This document shows, piece by piece, positions 1 to 10,146 of a stretch of DNA of 34,611 bases. The DNA is taken from NCBI GenBank assembly GCA_003214975.1, contig QCKZ01000014.1, positions 1 to 34,611 on the forward strand. The letters are read 5' to 3'. Positions within the stretch are counted from its first letter, which is position 1. The number at the start of each line of letters is the position of its first letter. Both the position numbers and the translations under genes were made by a program. Under the pieces are notes generated by a model that saw nothing but the letters and a program-made list of their open reading frames with translations, did not search any database and was not told the origin of the DNA. Source of the DNA: Prochlorococcus sp. AG-412-C21 (GTDB taxonomy: Bacteria > Cyanobacteriota > Cyanobacteriia > PCC-6307 > Cyanobiaceae).

Positions 1-2
1 CT

Positions 3-464
3 ATTAAAAGTGCAGAGGTATTACAGGCTCATGTTGATGAAGGATTAAAGTATGCAAGAAAAAATAGATTACCGAAACCAATAGCCGATTTTATTCCAGA
101 ACATCAAGGCACTCTAAAAATGGGATATTTTTTTCAAAAAGCTAAGGAAAAAAATCTTAAGATTAATGAAAATGATTTTAGATATAAAGGCCCTATCCCT
201 CAGTCAAAAGAAACTGCTATTTTAATGCTTGCAGATGGATGTGAAGCAGCATTAAGAGCTATGAATATTAATGCTTCTGATATTGAAGCTTTAGAAACAA
301 TATCAAAAATTATTCATTCACGTCAAAAAGATGGCCAATTAGATGATAGTAATTTGTCCAAGGGAGAAATTTTTATAATTAAAAGGGCTTTCTTGAATGT
401 ATGGAAAAGAATTAGACATAGAAGAATTCAGTATCCAACTAGCAAGAATAATACTTTTTCTTGA
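3..464 (+). CDS. 7TM-HD family phosphohydrolase (PgpH-like), C-terminal fragment
   Basis: The frame is open from the window edge, so the true start lies upstream and the first in-frame ATG (120) is internal. The visible part is the end of a PgpH/YqfF-type HD domain: H-V-x-x-G, then LPKPIADFIPEHQGT, MGYFFQKAKE, and a late LADGCEAALRAM segment whose Asp matches the last metal ligand of this family. Family members are membrane proteins with a cytosolic HD domain; characterised ones hydrolyse cyclic di-AMP to pApA. The HD dyad itself is off the window. Many homologues read HHGT where this protein reads HQGT. The gene converges on the membrane protein at 473-868 with only 8 bp between stops. The family call is firm; the substrate is inferred. 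Confidence 0.85.
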   Translation: MKSAEVLQAHVDEGLKYARKNRLPKPIADFIPEHQGTLKMGYFFQKAKEKNLKINENDFRYKGPIPQSKETAILMLADGCEAALRAMNINASDIEALETISKIIHSRQKDGQLDDSNLSKGEIFIIKRAFLNVWKRIRHRRIQYPTSKNNTFS

Positions 465-472
465 TTTTCGAT

Positions 473-868
473 TTATGGCCTAATACTTCTTCGATGTTTT
501 GGGTTGCACCAATATAAAAGTGCCAATACGCTAAGTAAAGCAGTTAAAAGAGTAAAACTACCAATTCCAAAAATACCTTCTTTTAGTTTTACTAATCTAA
601 CAATAGAATATGGTCCAGTACCAGCAATTACCATTGAAATTGATACAAGTGTCAAAGTAACTCCCCATTTTTTTTGAGCTAAAAGAGCTGAAGAAGAAAC
701 TATCCCAATTATCGCGGCAGGCCAGCCAAGGCTGATAGCTAAAGTATAGTTAGCAACTTTAAGTGGGGGCACAAAAATTATTATCAAAGTACTTATTGGT
801 ATAGCAATTATGTTAGATATCAAACCTAACCATGCCATAGTCCAATATCCTATTAATCTTTCTCTCAT
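473..868 (-). CDS. small four-helix membrane protein, unknown function
   Basis: This is a 131-aa protein with four hydrophobic segments at about residues 12-33, 43-64, 68-86 and 99-120, and a short basic C-terminus (NPKHRRSIRP). I recognise no catalytic motif and cannot place it in a named family. It lies downstream of leuA on the same strand with an 81-bp gap, so it could be co-transcribed with leuA, although no terminator or promoter is obvious in the gap. The start ATG at 866-868 is the natural one, since the first hydrophobic segment follows within a dozen residues. It is likely an inner or thylakoid membrane protein. Confidence 0.7.
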   Translation of the reverse strand: MRERLIGYWTMAWLGLISNIIAIPISTLIIIFVPPLKVANYTLAISLGWPAAIIGIVSSSALLAQKKWGVTLTLVSISMVIAGTGPYSIVRLVKLKEGIFGIGSFTLLTALLSVLALLYWCNPKHRRSIRP

Positions 869-949
869 TATTTACAGCTTTAACTATTAGATAAATCTAC
901 ATTATTAAGAGAATATTTTTAATGCTACTTAATAATCCTAAGAAATAAT

Positions 950-2590
950 TTAATTTATAGGATTAGATAGATATGTTTTCTCAGATTTTTCTAAATTATC
1001 AAATTGTGGGTGAATTGAATTTTTTTTCTCAGAAAATACAAGTCTATTTATAGCATTAACGTAAGCACTTGCAGCAGCAACTACAACATCCGTGTCAGCA
1101 GAATGACCAGAATATATCTTATTATCCCTTCTTATTCTTATTGTTACTTCACCCAAGGCATCAATTCCTTCTGTTACCGACTTTACAGAAAATTCAATTA
1201 ATTCATTAGGAACTTTAGCTAATTTATTTAAAGCCTCGCATACAGCATCAACAGGTCCAGTCCCTATTGATACAGCAGTTTGCTCAGTATTATCTTCCGT
1301 GTTTAGAAGAGTAATAGTGGCTGTAGGTTTAGATGCATTACCGCAACTTACTTGCACAAGACTTAATTGAAATTTAGCTTCTGGAAGCTGTACTTGTTCA
1401 CTAACAATTGCTTCTAAGTCTCTATCAGTAATTTCTCTTTTCCTGTCAGCTAAATCCTTGAAACGAGCAAAAGCATCATTTAAATCTTCCCTACTCAAGT
1501 CATATCCCATCTCTTCTAATCTTGCTCTTACTGCACTTCTTCCACTAAGTTTCCCTAAAGATATTTTGTTGTCACTCAAACCAACAGTTTTCGCATCGAT
1601 AATTTCGTAAGTCAGTCTATTTTTTAAGACCCCATCCTGATGAATGCCTGATTCATGTGCAAAAGCGTTAGCTCCCACAATTGCTTTATTAGGTTGAACG
1701 GTCATTCCAGTTAGGTTGGAAACAAGCCTAGAGGTTTTTGTTATTTCTTCTGTTCTTATAGCTGTAAGAGGAGTTGGTGAATCTGGATTTCTTTTAAAAA
1801 AATTATTAAAAAAACTTTTCCTGACATGTAATGCCATTACTAATTCTTCTAGAGAGGCATTCCCCGCTCTTTCACCAATTCCATTAATCGTACATTCTAG
1901 TTGTCTCGCTCCATTTTTTACTGACTCTAGAAAATTGGCAACTGCTAAACCTAAATCATTATGTCCATGAACCGAGATTACTGCCTCATCAATATTTGGA
2001 ACGTTTTTATTTATATCGGCAATTAATTTGCCAAATTCACTAGGAGTTGTAAATCCAACAGTATCAGGGATATTTATTGTTGTCGCTCCTGCAGAAATTG
2101 CTAGCTGAATCACTTCGTATAAAAAATCAGGATCACTCCTTGAGGCATCTTCACAAGAAAATTCAATATCATCTACCAATGATTTTGCATAATTAACCAT
2201 TTCTGGAACTATTTTAAGAACATCTTTTCTGGATTTTTTAAGTTTATGTTTAAGATGAATATCACTTGTGGCAATAAAAGTATGTATTCTTTTCTTGGGA
2301 GCTGGATTTACTGCTTCATAACATGCTTTTATATCACCTTTGGATGCTCTAGCTAAACCGCATATTATAGGACCATTCTCTTTTCCTACAGCATTGGCAA
2401 TTTTATTAACAGCTTTAAAATCTCCTGGACTTGCGAACGGGAATCCAGCCTCAATAACATCCACTCCTAATCTTGCTAATTGATGTGCGATAGCAAGTTT
2501 TTCTTCAAGGTTTAAACTGGCACCAGGGGATTGCTCTCCATCTCGAAGAGTTGTATCAAAGATCAAAATTCTTCCAGGATCTTTTGACAT
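950..2590 (-). CDS. leuA: 2-isopropylmalate synthase
   Basis: It condenses acetyl-CoA with 2-oxoisovalerate, the first committed step of leucine synthesis. The 546-aa length is normal for bacterial LeuA. The N-terminal HMGL-type TIM barrel starts with [13 protein letters not shown] (residues 11-23). Metal-binding VHGHND contains His208 and His210, followed by an [12 protein letters not shown] stretch typical of the synthase. The C-terminal third (from about residue 395) has the LeuA dimer/allosteric fold with [15 protein letters not shown] and [24 protein letters not shown], so leucine feedback control is expected. It is divergent from the GH57 gene across a 222-bp gap that must hold both promoters. 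Citramalate synthase is a conceivable alternative, but the full set of motifs favours LeuA. Confidence 0.97.
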   Translation of the reverse strand: MSKDPGRILIFDTTLRDGEQSPGASLNLEEKLAIAHQLARLGVDVIEAGFPFASPGDFKAVNKIANAVGKENGPIICGLARASKGDIKACYEAVNPAPKKRIHTFIATSDIHLKHKLKKSRKDVLKIVPEMVNYAKSLVDDIEFSCEDASRSDPDFLYEVIQLAISAGATTINIPDTVGFTTPSEFGKLIADINKNVPNIDEAVISVHGHNDLGLAVANFLESVKNGARQLECTINGIGERAGNASLEELVMALHVRKSFFNNFFKRNPDSPTPLTAIRTEEITKTSRLVSNLTGMTVQPNKAIVGANAFAHESGIHQDGVLKNRLTYEIIDAKTVGLSDNKISLGKLSGRSAVRARLEEMGYDLSREDLNDAFARFKDLADRKREITDRDLEAIVSEQVQLPEAKFQLSLVQVSCGNASKPTATITLLNTEDNTEQTAVSIGTGPVDAVCEALNKLAKVPNELIEFSVKSVTEGIDALGEVTIRIRRDNKIYSGHSADTDVVVAAASAYVNAINRLVFSEKKNSIHPQFDNLEKSEKTYLSNPIN

Positions 2591-2812
2591 TAGAGGGAAT
2601 CACTTAAACTTATATTAAGCTAATTAAAAAAAATTGACTAGATTTCGTGCAATAAAAACTTGATACAGGCTTATTACTTAACAATTTTGGTTAAAATTCT
2701 GAAAAAAAAATTAAAATAATTTAATTATTAAAGTATTGTTTTAAGATTATACCTTTTTATAAAAGGTTAATTTTGATTTTTTATGGAATTAAAGGCATAA
2801 ATTATAAAAAGT

Positions 2813-4396
2813 ATGAATGGGGAATACACAAAAAAAAATATTTTAGGCAAGTTAGCGATAGTTTTACATGCCCATCTTCCTTATGTTAGAAAAAATGAAA
2901 AAAACTCTTTAGAAGAGGATTGGCTATTTCAGGCGATATTGGAATGTTATATTCCACTACTTCAATCAATAGAATCTTCAAAAAATGAAAATCCTTTAAA
3001 TACAAAACTTACTATTAGTTTGTCTCCAACATTATTATCACTTTTAAATAATAAACAAATTCAAGAAACTTTCCCAAGCTGGATTAAAACAAGAAATGAT
3101 TTCTTAAAGGAACTGCCACAAGAAGAAAGAAATGCCTCTGAATTTTTAATTAAAACTCTTAATGACAAATACTTATATTGGCAAAAATGTTCTGGAAATT
3201 TAATTGAGAAGTTTAGAGTTTTAAATAACTCTGGAAATTTGGATATTCTTACTTGTGCTGCTACACATGGATATTTGCCAATCCTAAGGGAGAATCCTGA
3301 AACTGTTAAAGGACAAATTAATACAGCCATTAGTAGCCATGAAAATATTTTTGGAACTAAGCCTTTAGGTATTTGGTTACCTGAATGTGCATATTATGAG
3401 AATTTAGATGAAATACTTTTTAATTCTGGAATTAGATATACAATCTTAGACGGTCATGGGATTCTAAATTCCACACCAAGGCCTAGGTATGGTGTATACG
3501 CACCAATCTGCTCGAAGAAAGGAGTTGCATTCTTCGGGAGAGATAGTGAGTCAACCTTGCCCGTTTGGTCTGCTAAGGATGGATTTCCAGGCAATAAAGT
3601 TTATAGGGAATTTCATAAAGATTTGGGGTGGGAATTACCTATTTCTAAGCTACAAAAGAAAGGTATTTCAACTAGAAGACCTTTAGGTTTAAAGTTTCAT
3701 AAGATTACAGATGAAAACATACCATTAGGTGAAAAGGAGTTTTACTCAGAAAATAATGCCAAAAAGAAGGCTGTAGAACATGCTGATGCTTACCTTCTAG
3801 CAAGATCCAAACAATTAGAAAAATTAACTTTATCCTCTTCTTTTAAACCCTTATTGGTAGCTCCCTTTGATGCAGAGTTATTTGGTCATTGGTGGTATGA
3901 GGGACCTTTTTTCATTGAAAATATTTTAAAGAAGTCTAGTAAATATTCAATTAAGCTTACAAGTTTAAAAGAATTCTTACTTGAAAAGCCAAATCTTCAG
4001 ATTTGTGATCCATCTCCATCAAGCTGGGGGCAAGGTGGTTACCATAATTACTGGATTAATGATGCAAATGCATGGATCGTACCACAAATAACAAAAGCAG
4101 GCTCAACTTTTGTTGATATATGCTCGAAAAATTTTAATAATGACTTATCTTCAAGACTTTTAAAGCAAGCAGCAAGAGAATTACTTCTCTCTGAGTCTTC
4201 TGATTGGAGTTTTATACTAAGAGCTGGAACTACAACTGAGCTTGCTAAAGAGAGGATAGAAAGACACTTGTTCAGGTTCTGGAAATTAGTTGAAATGATT
4301 AAAAATCATTCCAATATTAATTTAGAATTTCTTCAAGATATTGAGGAAGAAGATAAAGTTTTCCCGGATATTAATATTAATGATTGGAGAAAATAA
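2813..4396 (+). CDS. GH57 1,4-alpha-glucan branching enzyme
   Basis: This is a 527-aa family 57 glycoside hydrolase, predicted to make alpha-1,6 branches in glycogen in the cytoplasm. It begins with the GH57 strand VLHAHLPYVRK. The nucleophile motif GIWLPECAYYE places Glu191, and the acid/base motif APFDAELFGHWWYEGP places Asp353; both spacings fit characterised branching enzymes such as Thermococcus TK1436. The GQGGYHNYWIN segment and a helical C-terminal region (DUF1957-like, RELLLSESSDWSF) complete the usual architecture. It is convergent with crtL with 5 bp between stops. Amylase or amylopullulanase activity is the alternative within GH57, but the WLPECAY and FDAELFGHWW motifs fit the branching subgroup best. 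Confidence 0.85.
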   Translation: MNGEYTKKNILGKLAIVLHAHLPYVRKNEKNSLEEDWLFQAILECYIPLLQSIESSKNENPLNTKLTISLSPTLLSLLNNKQIQETFPSWIKTRNDFLKELPQEERNASEFLIKTLNDKYLYWQKCSGNLIEKFRVLNNSGNLDILTCAATHGYLPILRENPETVKGQINTAISSHENIFGTKPLGIWLPECAYYENLDEILFNSGIRYTILDGHGILNSTPRPRYGVYAPICSKKGVAFFGRDSESTLPVWSAKDGFPGNKVYREFHKDLGWELPISKLQKKGISTRRPLGLKFHKITDENIPLGEKEFYSENNAKKKAVEHADAYLLARSKQLEKLTLSSSFKPLLVAPFDAELFGHWWYEGPFFIENILKKSSKYSIKLTSLKEFLLEKPNLQICDPSPSSWGQGGYHNYWINDANAWIVPQITKAGSTFVDICSKNFNNDLSSRLLKQAARELLLSESSDWSFILRAGTTTELAKERIERHLFRFWKLVEMIKNHSNINLEFLQDIEEEDKVFPDININDWRK

Positions 4397-4401
4397 AAAT
4401 A

Positions 4402-5613
4402 CTAATTTAATTTAAGCATTCCTAGTTTTACTTTTAGAGGTGAATTTATAAACATCTTACTCATCACGTAAATTAGTTTTGGAAGTGGAAGTGTATTAGT
4501 AAGAAAACCTACCCATTCATTAGTCGATAATCTAAAGAAATTTGAGAAAAAGCTTCTTAATCTACTTTCGTCAAAACTCATTAATCTTCTTAGACCATAT
4601 TGGTAAAGTTTATGCCTTTGTGTTAACTCGTAAGGCCATAGGATCTCCCAACCTTTTGTTGCTATCTCTAGAGAACTTAGATGAGGATCTTTTAAAAAGA
4701 TTGCTAATTTCTCTGCAAGGAGTGGAGCCCTTCTTAATAAAGATCCGATCATGTATCCTGATGCAGGATGCACCATACTTGCGGCTCCTCCAAAACCAAG
4801 TACAAATTGTTTTTTAAATGGGAGGGATAAATTCATTGGGAAAAGGCAATTCTCTTCATGAAAAATTTCACTTACCTTAATTCCATTACTATTCAGTCTT
4901 TTAAAAAGTCTTTTTTTAAGATTTTCTTGCGATAATGCGGGATAACTAGCTAATGATGTTTCTTCAACAAAAAAAGTTTCATTTCCCAGATCCATTGCAT
5001 ATAGAAAGGAAGGAGAGAATAATTTTTCTTCCTTGTTTAAATGATTTGGACGAAAATCCATTAAAACAAACTGCTCCTTATTAACAGGTGGCGATGAAAA
5101 TTTACCCACAATTCCATACGCAGCTTGTTGAGCGATTTCCTTTTGAACTGGTCTTTTTACAAAATTACTTTTATGACCACTTGCGTCAATAACTAACCTC
5201 GCCTTTATTCTTAGACCTGAAAAACAAATTACCTCAGATAGGTTATTTTTCTCTTTAATTTCCTGTGCTGTTTCGTTCAACCATTGAATCCCTTTACATT
5301 TTTTTAAAAGTTCATTTTGAAAGGCTTCTTGATTTATCAAACCATAATCGTACTTATGATTTGTTGGAGTATTCCCTTTTTTATTTTCCCCATTTCCAAA
5401 AAAACTAACTGTTTTAGACCATCGGTGAGATAACAAAGCCTCTAATCCTAATTCCTCTAATTCAGATGCCCATATACCGTATGTATTCTCCCATTTTTTA
5501 TTTGGAGATTTAGTTGATATTCCCTTTATATTTAGATCCTGCTTGGCTAATTCTGAAGCTAAACATAATGCTGCAGGACCAGAACCTAAAATTAAAATAT
5601 CAAGTATTTCCAT
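4402..5613 (-). CDS. crtL: lycopene cyclase, CrtL family (probably beta)
   Basis: This is a 403-aa FAD/NAD(P)-dependent carotenoid cyclase that turns lycopene ends into ionone rings, leading to the beta-carotene and zeaxanthin of picocyanobacteria. The N-terminal dinucleotide fold is ILGSGPAALCLASELA (glycines at 10 and 12). The CrtL-specific FLYAMDLGNETFFVEETSLAS follows mid-protein, then FGGAASMVHPASGYMIGSLLRRAP near residue 280. Prochlorococcus carries two paralogues, beta and epsilon. The Ser in EETSL resembles plant beta cyclases, where epsilon cyclases have EETCL, so I favour beta, though ring specificity cannot be settled by eye. It sits 24 bp downstream of gyrA on the same strand. Confidence 0.87.
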   Translation of the reverse strand: MEILDILILGSGPAALCLASELAKQDLNIKGISTKSPNKKWENTYGIWASELEELGLEALLSHRWSKTVSFFGNGENKKGNTPTNHKYDYGLINQEAFQNELLKKCKGIQWLNETAQEIKEKNNLSEVICFSGLRIKARLVIDASGHKSNFVKRPVQKEIAQQAAYGIVGKFSSPPVNKEQFVLMDFRPNHLNKEEKLFSPSFLYAMDLGNETFFVEETSLASYPALSQENLKKRLFKRLNSNGIKVSEIFHEENCLFPMNLSLPFKKQFVLGFGGAASMVHPASGYMIGSLLRRAPLLAEKLAIFLKDPHLSSLEIATKGWEILWPYELTQRHKLYQYGLRRLMSFDESRLRSFFSNFFRLSTNEWVGFLTNTLPLPKLIYVMSKMFINSPLKVKLGMLKLN

Positions 5614-5637
5614 ATTATTTAATTAAGCATTAGTCTT

Positions 5638-8235
5638 TTAATTTTCTTCACCTGAGTTAAGTTGATCAGTTTCGTCTATTTGTTCACGAGGAACTAATAC
5701 TACTTCTGATAAATGATCACCTTCATCTAATCTTTGTAATTTTACTCCAGTAGCCGCTCTGGATTGCTGAGAAATTTTATCTGCGTTTGTTCTAACTATT
5801 ACACCTTTTTCGGTCACAAGAAGTAATTCTTCTCCCTCCCCAAGGACCTTCAAACAAACTAGTACATCATCTTTAATTCTGAATTTTATAGCTCTCAAGC
5901 CCATGCCTGCTCTTTTTTGTAATCTAAACTGAGTTACAGGAACTCTCTTTCCTAGTCCCAATGAACTGGCTATTAATACCCATGGACCATCTGAAGAGTT
6001 TTCCTCAACATTATCATCAATTTCTTTAGTGAGGTCATCAATTTTAGCCAATTGATCAACCAAATTAGATGTCAAAACATCCATGGATACCAGATTGTCT
6101 CCTTCTCTCAAGTTCATTGATTTAACCCCTCTAGCTGTTCTACCAAGTGTTCTTAATTCATTCATATTTAGTCTGAAATGAATAGCCATTCCAGTTTTTG
6201 ATCCAATTAAAACACTATCACCCTCTTTTGATAATCTGACCCAGGTTAGGGCATCTCCATCCTCAAGATTAATTGCGATTAATCCATTTGAGCGAATTTT
6301 TGAGAAAGCAGAAAGTGCAGTCCTTTTTATAAAGCCAGCCTTGGTTAGCATTAATAAATAACGATCGTCAACAAAAGAATCTACAGCAACTAGTGAAGTT
6401 ATTTTTTCTTCTCTTGGGATTGGGAGAAGTTGAACCGATGGAGTACCTTTTGCTGTTCTGCTACTCATAGGAACTCTATATGCTGGGAGAGCATAAGCTA
6501 CTCCTCTATCACTGAAAAGCAAAAGAGTATCATGATCGTTACAGCTTATAAATAATTTCACGTCATCATCTTCTTGAGTTTTTGTGCCAGCTTTACCCCT
6601 TGAACCACGACTGGTAGATTCAAACTCATTAACAGGCATCCTTTTTAAATAACCTTCTTCAGTCAATAGAACTACGGACCTGTCATTAGCTATGAGGTCA
6701 ATATCATCTAATCCGCCGCCTAAATTTAATATTTCTGTTTTTCTGGGAGAAGAGAATCTTTCATCGATTTTATTAAGTTCTTCAAGAATAATTTCAGAAA
6801 TTTTTTCATTACTATTTAATATTTGCTGATATTGGTTGATTTTTTGGGTTAATTCATCATGTTCTGCTTTGATTTTATCGGCCTCAAGAGCTGTTAATCT
6901 TCTTAACTGCATTTGTAAAATTGCGTCTGCCTGTGTGGAAGATAATTCATGATCAGTTTGTAATTTTTCTCGAGCTGAAATTGAATCTTTCGCTGATCTT
7001 ATTAGATTGATAATTTCATCCATAGCACCTAAAGCTAATAAAAGACCCTTTACAATATGATCTCTTTCTTCTGCCTTTTTTAATAAAAATCCTGTTCTTC
7101 GCCTTATTGTCTCTACCCTAAAATCTAGAAATACATCTAACATTTTTCTAAGTGAAAGAGTTGTGGGCTCTCCTTTAACTAAGGCTAGAATATTTGCACT
7201 AAAGTTATTTTGCAGCGGGGTTAACTTAAATAAATTATTTAAAACTACTTGTGGATAGGCATCTCTTTTTAACTCGATAACAATTCTCATACCATCTCGA
7301 TCACTTTCATCTCTAATATCAGAAATTCCTTCTAATTTTTTTTCATTAACCATATCTGCAATTCTCTCTATCAAGCCAGCTTTGTTAGTTTGAAAGGGGA
7401 GTTCCGTAATTATTACTGCATCTTTTTCTGCTCTACCAGCTGATTTGATTTGCTCAATATTTGCTACACCTCTCATGGTTATTGAACCTCTTCCTGTTTC
7501 GAATGTTTCTCTGATTCCATCTCTTCCTAATATTTGACCACCAGTTGGAAAATCAGGACCCTTAATTAGTTCAAAAAGTTCTCTATCTTCAATCGAAGGG
7601 TTTTTGATTATTGATTTAAGACCGTTGATTAATTCTCCTAAGTTATGGGGTGGAATATTAGTTGCCATTCCTACTGCTATTCCAGATGATCCATTTAAAA
7701 GTAGTTGAGGTATTCTTGCAGGTAAAACTGTCGGTTCTTGTTGAGAACCGTCAAAGTTATCTGCGAAATCTACAGTTTCAGATTCAATATCCTCTAGTAA
7801 ACTCTCGTCAGTAAGAGACTGTAGACGAGATTCTGTATATCTCATTGCTGCGGGGGGGTCGTTATCTACAGATCCAAAGTTTCCATGACCATCTATAAGT
7901 GGCATCCTCATAGAAAAATCTTGAGCCATCCTGACCAAAGCATCATAGACAGCAGTATCACCATGAGGGTGGTATTTACCTAGGACTTCCCCAACAACCC
8001 TTGCACATTTTCTATATGGTCTACCGCTAGTCAAACCAAGTTCATACATTGCGTAAAGAATTCTTCTATGAACAGGCTTTAATCCATCTCTTGCATCTGG
8101 AAGCGCACGTCCAACTATAACGCTCATTGCATACTCGAGATAAGAGCGAGACATCTCATTTCTTAAGTCAGTCTGAATAATTCGATCGTTATCTTCGCTT
8201 AATCCAGAATTTCCGGAATCTTCAATATCAGACAT
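5638..8235 (-). CDS. gyrA: DNA gyrase subunit A
   Basis: This is the 865-aa DNA-cleaving subunit of gyrase, which introduces negative supercoils with GyrB. The catalytic Tyr is Tyr133 in [10 protein letters not shown]. The region equivalent to the quinolone pocket reads [11 protein letters not shown], with Thr94 and Asp98 at the E. coli Ser83 and Asp87 positions. The C-terminal beta-pinwheel repeats are present ([30 protein letters not shown]). At the GyrA-box position the sequence is T-S-R-G-S-R-G rather than the E. coli Q-R-R-G-G-K-G. A charged insertion ([16 protein letters not shown]) lies between blades and the tail is acidic. It is divergent from guaB3 over 167 bp. The HGDTAVYD, pinwheel and length together separate it from ParC. 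Confidence 0.97.
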   Translation of the reverse strand: MSDIEDSGNSGLSEDNDRIIQTDLRNEMSRSYLEYAMSVIVGRALPDARDGLKPVHRRILYAMYELGLTSGRPYRKCARVVGEVLGKYHPHGDTAVYDALVRMAQDFSMRMPLIDGHGNFGSVDNDPPAAMRYTESRLQSLTDESLLEDIESETVDFADNFDGSQQEPTVLPARIPQLLLNGSSGIAVGMATNIPPHNLGELINGLKSIIKNPSIEDRELFELIKGPDFPTGGQILGRDGIRETFETGRGSITMRGVANIEQIKSAGRAEKDAVIITELPFQTNKAGLIERIADMVNEKKLEGISDIRDESDRDGMRIVIELKRDAYPQVVLNNLFKLTPLQNNFSANILALVKGEPTTLSLRKMLDVFLDFRVETIRRRTGFLLKKAEERDHIVKGLLLALGAMDEIINLIRSAKDSISAREKLQTDHELSSTQADAILQMQLRRLTALEADKIKAEHDELTQKINQYQQILNSNEKISEIILEELNKIDERFSSPRKTEILNLGGGLDDIDLIANDRSVVLLTEEGYLKRMPVNEFESTSRGSRGKAGTKTQEDDDVKLFISCNDHDTLLLFSDRGVAYALPAYRVPMSSRTAKGTPSVQLLPIPREEKITSLVAVDSFVDDRYLLMLTKAGFIKRTALSAFSKIRSNGLIAINLEDGDALTWVRLSKEGDSVLIGSKTGMAIHFRLNMNELRTLGRTARGVKSMNLREGDNLVSMDVLTSNLVDQLAKIDDLTKEIDDNVEENSSDGPWVLIASSLGLGKRVPVTQFRLQKRAGMGLRAIKFRIKDDVLVCLKVLGEGEELLLVTEKGVIVRTNADKISQQSRAATGVKLQRLDEGDHLSEVVLVPREQIDETDQLNSGEEN

Positions 8236-8402
8236 ACAAAAAACCTTTTTTTAATAATAATCGCTGATTGCCATAATGAATAAAAAAAAAGATATATTTA
8301 ATTCCCAAATACTCACATTCACACACAAATTAAAAGAAAAACTGTTGTTTTTGAATAAACCTTGGCTTATTACCCCTTTAGTTGTTAATTTAATCAGAAT
8401 AA

Positions 8403-9578
8403 ATGAATATTTTCGTGAATATTGAACTTGGTTTAAACAAAAAAGTCAGAAGGGCTTATGGCATTGATGAAATAGCTTTAGTCCCTGGCAAAAGAACACT
8501 CGATTACGATTTAACTGATCCTTCCTGGTTAATAGGTGATTTAAAGAGAGAAGTCCCAATTGTTGCTAGTGCTATGGACAGCGTTGTTGATGTAAATACA
8601 GCTGTAGAACTTACTAAATTAGGTGCCCTAGGTGTTATTAATATGGAGGGCATACAAACACGATATGAAAATCCTGATGAAATATTTAATCAAATAGCAT
8701 CAGTAGGAAAAAATGATTTTGTTCCATTAATGCAGAAGATATACAGTGAACCTGTTAAGGAGGAATTGATTTTACAGAGAATAAATGAGGTTAAAGAAAG
8801 AGGAGGAATTGCAGCGTTTAGTGGCACTCCTCAAGCTGCCATTAAATTTAAAGAAATACTTAATAATTCCAAAATAGATTTATTTTTCCTTCAAGGAACA
8901 GTCGTTTCAACTGAGCATATTGGTATGGATGGTAATGAAACCTTAAATATTAAAGATCTCTGTCAATCTATGAAAGTCCCAGTTGTAGCTGGTAATTGTG
9001 TTACTTATGAAGTTGCCAAACTTCTTATGAAGGCTGGAGTTGCAGGATTAATGGTTGGTATAGGTCCTGGAGCAGCATGTACTTCAAGAGGTGTATTAGG
9101 AATTGGAATCCCTCAAGCAACTGCAATTGCTGATTGTAGTTCTGCAAGAGATGATTATTTTAAAGAAAGTGGTCGTTATATTCCTATTATTGGTGATGGA
9201 GGAATCGTGACGGGTGGAGATATTTGTAAATGTTTAGCATGTGGTGCAGATGCTGTAATGATTGGCTCGCCAATAGCTAAATCCTCAAATGCCCCAGGCA
9301 AAGGATTTCACTGGGGTATGGCTACTCCAAGTCCTATATTGCCAAGGGGCACAAGAATTGAAGTCGGGTCTACAGGATCCTTAGAAAGGATAATTAAAGG
9401 TCCTGCCTTACTTGATGATGGTACACATAATTTATTAGGTGCTATTAGAACATCAATGAGTACCCTTGGGGCTAAAAATATTAAAGAAATGCAAAAGGTT
9501 GAAATAGTTATTGCACCATCTCTTCTAACAGAGGGTAAGGTTTATCAAAAAGCTCAGCAGCTTGGGATGGGTAAATAG
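8403..9578 (+). CDS. guaB3: GuaB3-type IMP dehydrogenase, no CBS domains
   Basis: This is a (beta/alpha)8 protein of the IMP dehydrogenase/GMP reductase family that lacks the regulatory CBS pair. It is the cyanobacterial GuaB3 type, for which IMP dehydrogenase activity has been reported. The N-terminus RRAYGIDEIALVPG is characteristic. The catalytic loop is GPGAACTSRGVLG (Cys226), followed by IIGDGGIVTGGDICKC and GADAVMIGSPIAKS for phosphate binding. The ATG at 8403 gives 391 aa; an in-frame GTG at 8415 would give 387 aa beginning MNIELGLNKK. Neither has a clear ribosome site and the GTG start is quite possible. Yfr1 and trxA follow on the same strand. Confidence 0.9.
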   Translation: MNIFVNIELGLNKKVRRAYGIDEIALVPGKRTLDYDLTDPSWLIGDLKREVPIVASAMDSVVDVNTAVELTKLGALGVINMEGIQTRYENPDEIFNQIASVGKNDFVPLMQKIYSEPVKEELILQRINEVKERGGIAAFSGTPQAAIKFKEILNNSKIDLFFLQGTVVSTEHIGMDGNETLNIKDLCQSMKVPVVAGNCVTYEVAKLLMKAGVAGLMVGIGPGAACTSRGVLGIGIPQATAIADCSSARDDYFKESGRYIPIIGDGGIVTGGDICKCLACGADAVMIGSPIAKSSNAPGKGFHWGMATPSPILPRGTRIEVGSTGSLERIIKGPALLDDGTHNLLGAIRTSMSTLGAKNIKEMQKVEIVIAPSLLTEGKVYQKAQQLGMGK

Positions 9579-9625
9579 TTTATTTAGAGCAAAATTATAA
9601 TACCTTAAGTGATTTAAACATTAGA

Positions 9626-9655
9626 TTGAACAATTATCGTTTTAGGAGTTATTAT
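9626..9655 (+). promoter_or_regulatory. sigma-70-type promoter of Yfr1
   Basis: TTGAAC (9626-9631) and TATTAT (9650-9655) are 18 bp apart, which is a good match to a -35/-10 pair. The expected start is 6-8 bases further on, at about 9662, exactly where the Yfr1 stem begins. The placement is from reading alone. Confidence 0.6.
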
Positions 9656-9661
9656 TAAATG

Positions 9662-9720
9662 ATGGGGGAAACCCCATACTCCTCACACACTAAATCGCCC
9701 GATTAATCGGGCTTTTTTTT
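9662..9720 (+). ncRNA. yfr1: Yfr1 small regulatory RNA
   Basis: Yfr1 is a short cyanobacterial trans-acting RNA known from the guaB-trxA gap of Prochlorococcus; its conserved single-stranded element pairs with target mRNAs, including outer-membrane protein messages. All expected parts are visible. There is a 5' hairpin GGGGGAAACCCC (about 9664-9675), the invariant single-stranded ACTCCTCACAC (9678-9688), and a 3' perfect-palindrome hairpin GCCCGATTAATCGGGC (9697-9712) ending in eight T. Length is about 54-59 nt, as published for this RNA. The exact 5' end is inferred from the promoter and could be off by two bases. Confidence 0.95.
9697..9720 (+). terminator. intrinsic terminator of Yfr1
   Basis: The 16-nt perfect palindrome GCCCGATTAATCGGGC is followed at once by eight T (9713-9720). 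It is also the 3' hairpin of Yfr1 and probably stops read-through from guaB3. Confidence 0.93.
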
Positions 9721-9810
9721 GATATTTTGTTACTTATATTATTTAATCTGTAATGAAATCATCACTTAAAAGAATTGCCTGCTAAATTTTCTAAAAGGAA
9801 TACTTAAATT

Positions 9811-10134
9811 ATGTCATCAGCTCCAGCCGTAACTGATTCTTCATTTGACAAGGATGTACTGCAAAGTGATCTGCCAGTATTGGTTGATTTTTGGGCCCCA
9901 TGGTGTGGTCCATGTAGGATGGTTGCACCAGTTGTAGAAGAAATCTCAAAAGACTTTGAAGGGAAAATTAAAGTTTTTAAATTAAACACAGATGAGAATC
10001 CAAATGTTGCAAGTCAATATGGAATTAGAAGTATTCCAACATTAATGATCTTTAAAGGAGGTCAAAAGGTTGATACTGTGGTTGGAGCTGTACCAAAAGC
10101 AACTCTTTCAAGCACACTAACTAAGCATTTATAA
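9811..10134 (+). CDS. trxA: thioredoxin
   Basis: This is a 107-aa cytosolic thioredoxin that reduces target disulfides and is itself reduced by thioredoxin reductase or ferredoxin-thioredoxin reductase. The classic active site WCGPC is at residues 31-35 in [16 protein letters not shown]. The conserved Asp of VLVDFW and the cis-Pro loop [10 protein letters not shown] are intact. Length and motifs match m-type/TrxA proteins of cyanobacteria. An AAAGGAAT ribosome site precedes the ATG by about 8 bases. It is 90 bp downstream of the Yfr1 terminator, so it likely has its own promoter. hisH starts 12 bp after its stop. Confidence 0.97.
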   Translation: MSSAPAVTDSSFDKDVLQSDLPVLVDFWAPWCGPCRMVAPVVEEISKDFEGKIKVFKLNTDENPNVASQYGIRSIPTLMIFKGGQKVDTVVGAVPKATLSSTLTKHL

Positions 10135-10146
10135 AAATAAAGAGCT

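Noticed and set aside
2751-2767. Palindrome ACCTTTTTATAAAAGGT before the GH57 gene
   Set aside because: The stem is weak and AT-rich, and no transcript would need to end there; it may be an operator but there is no support.
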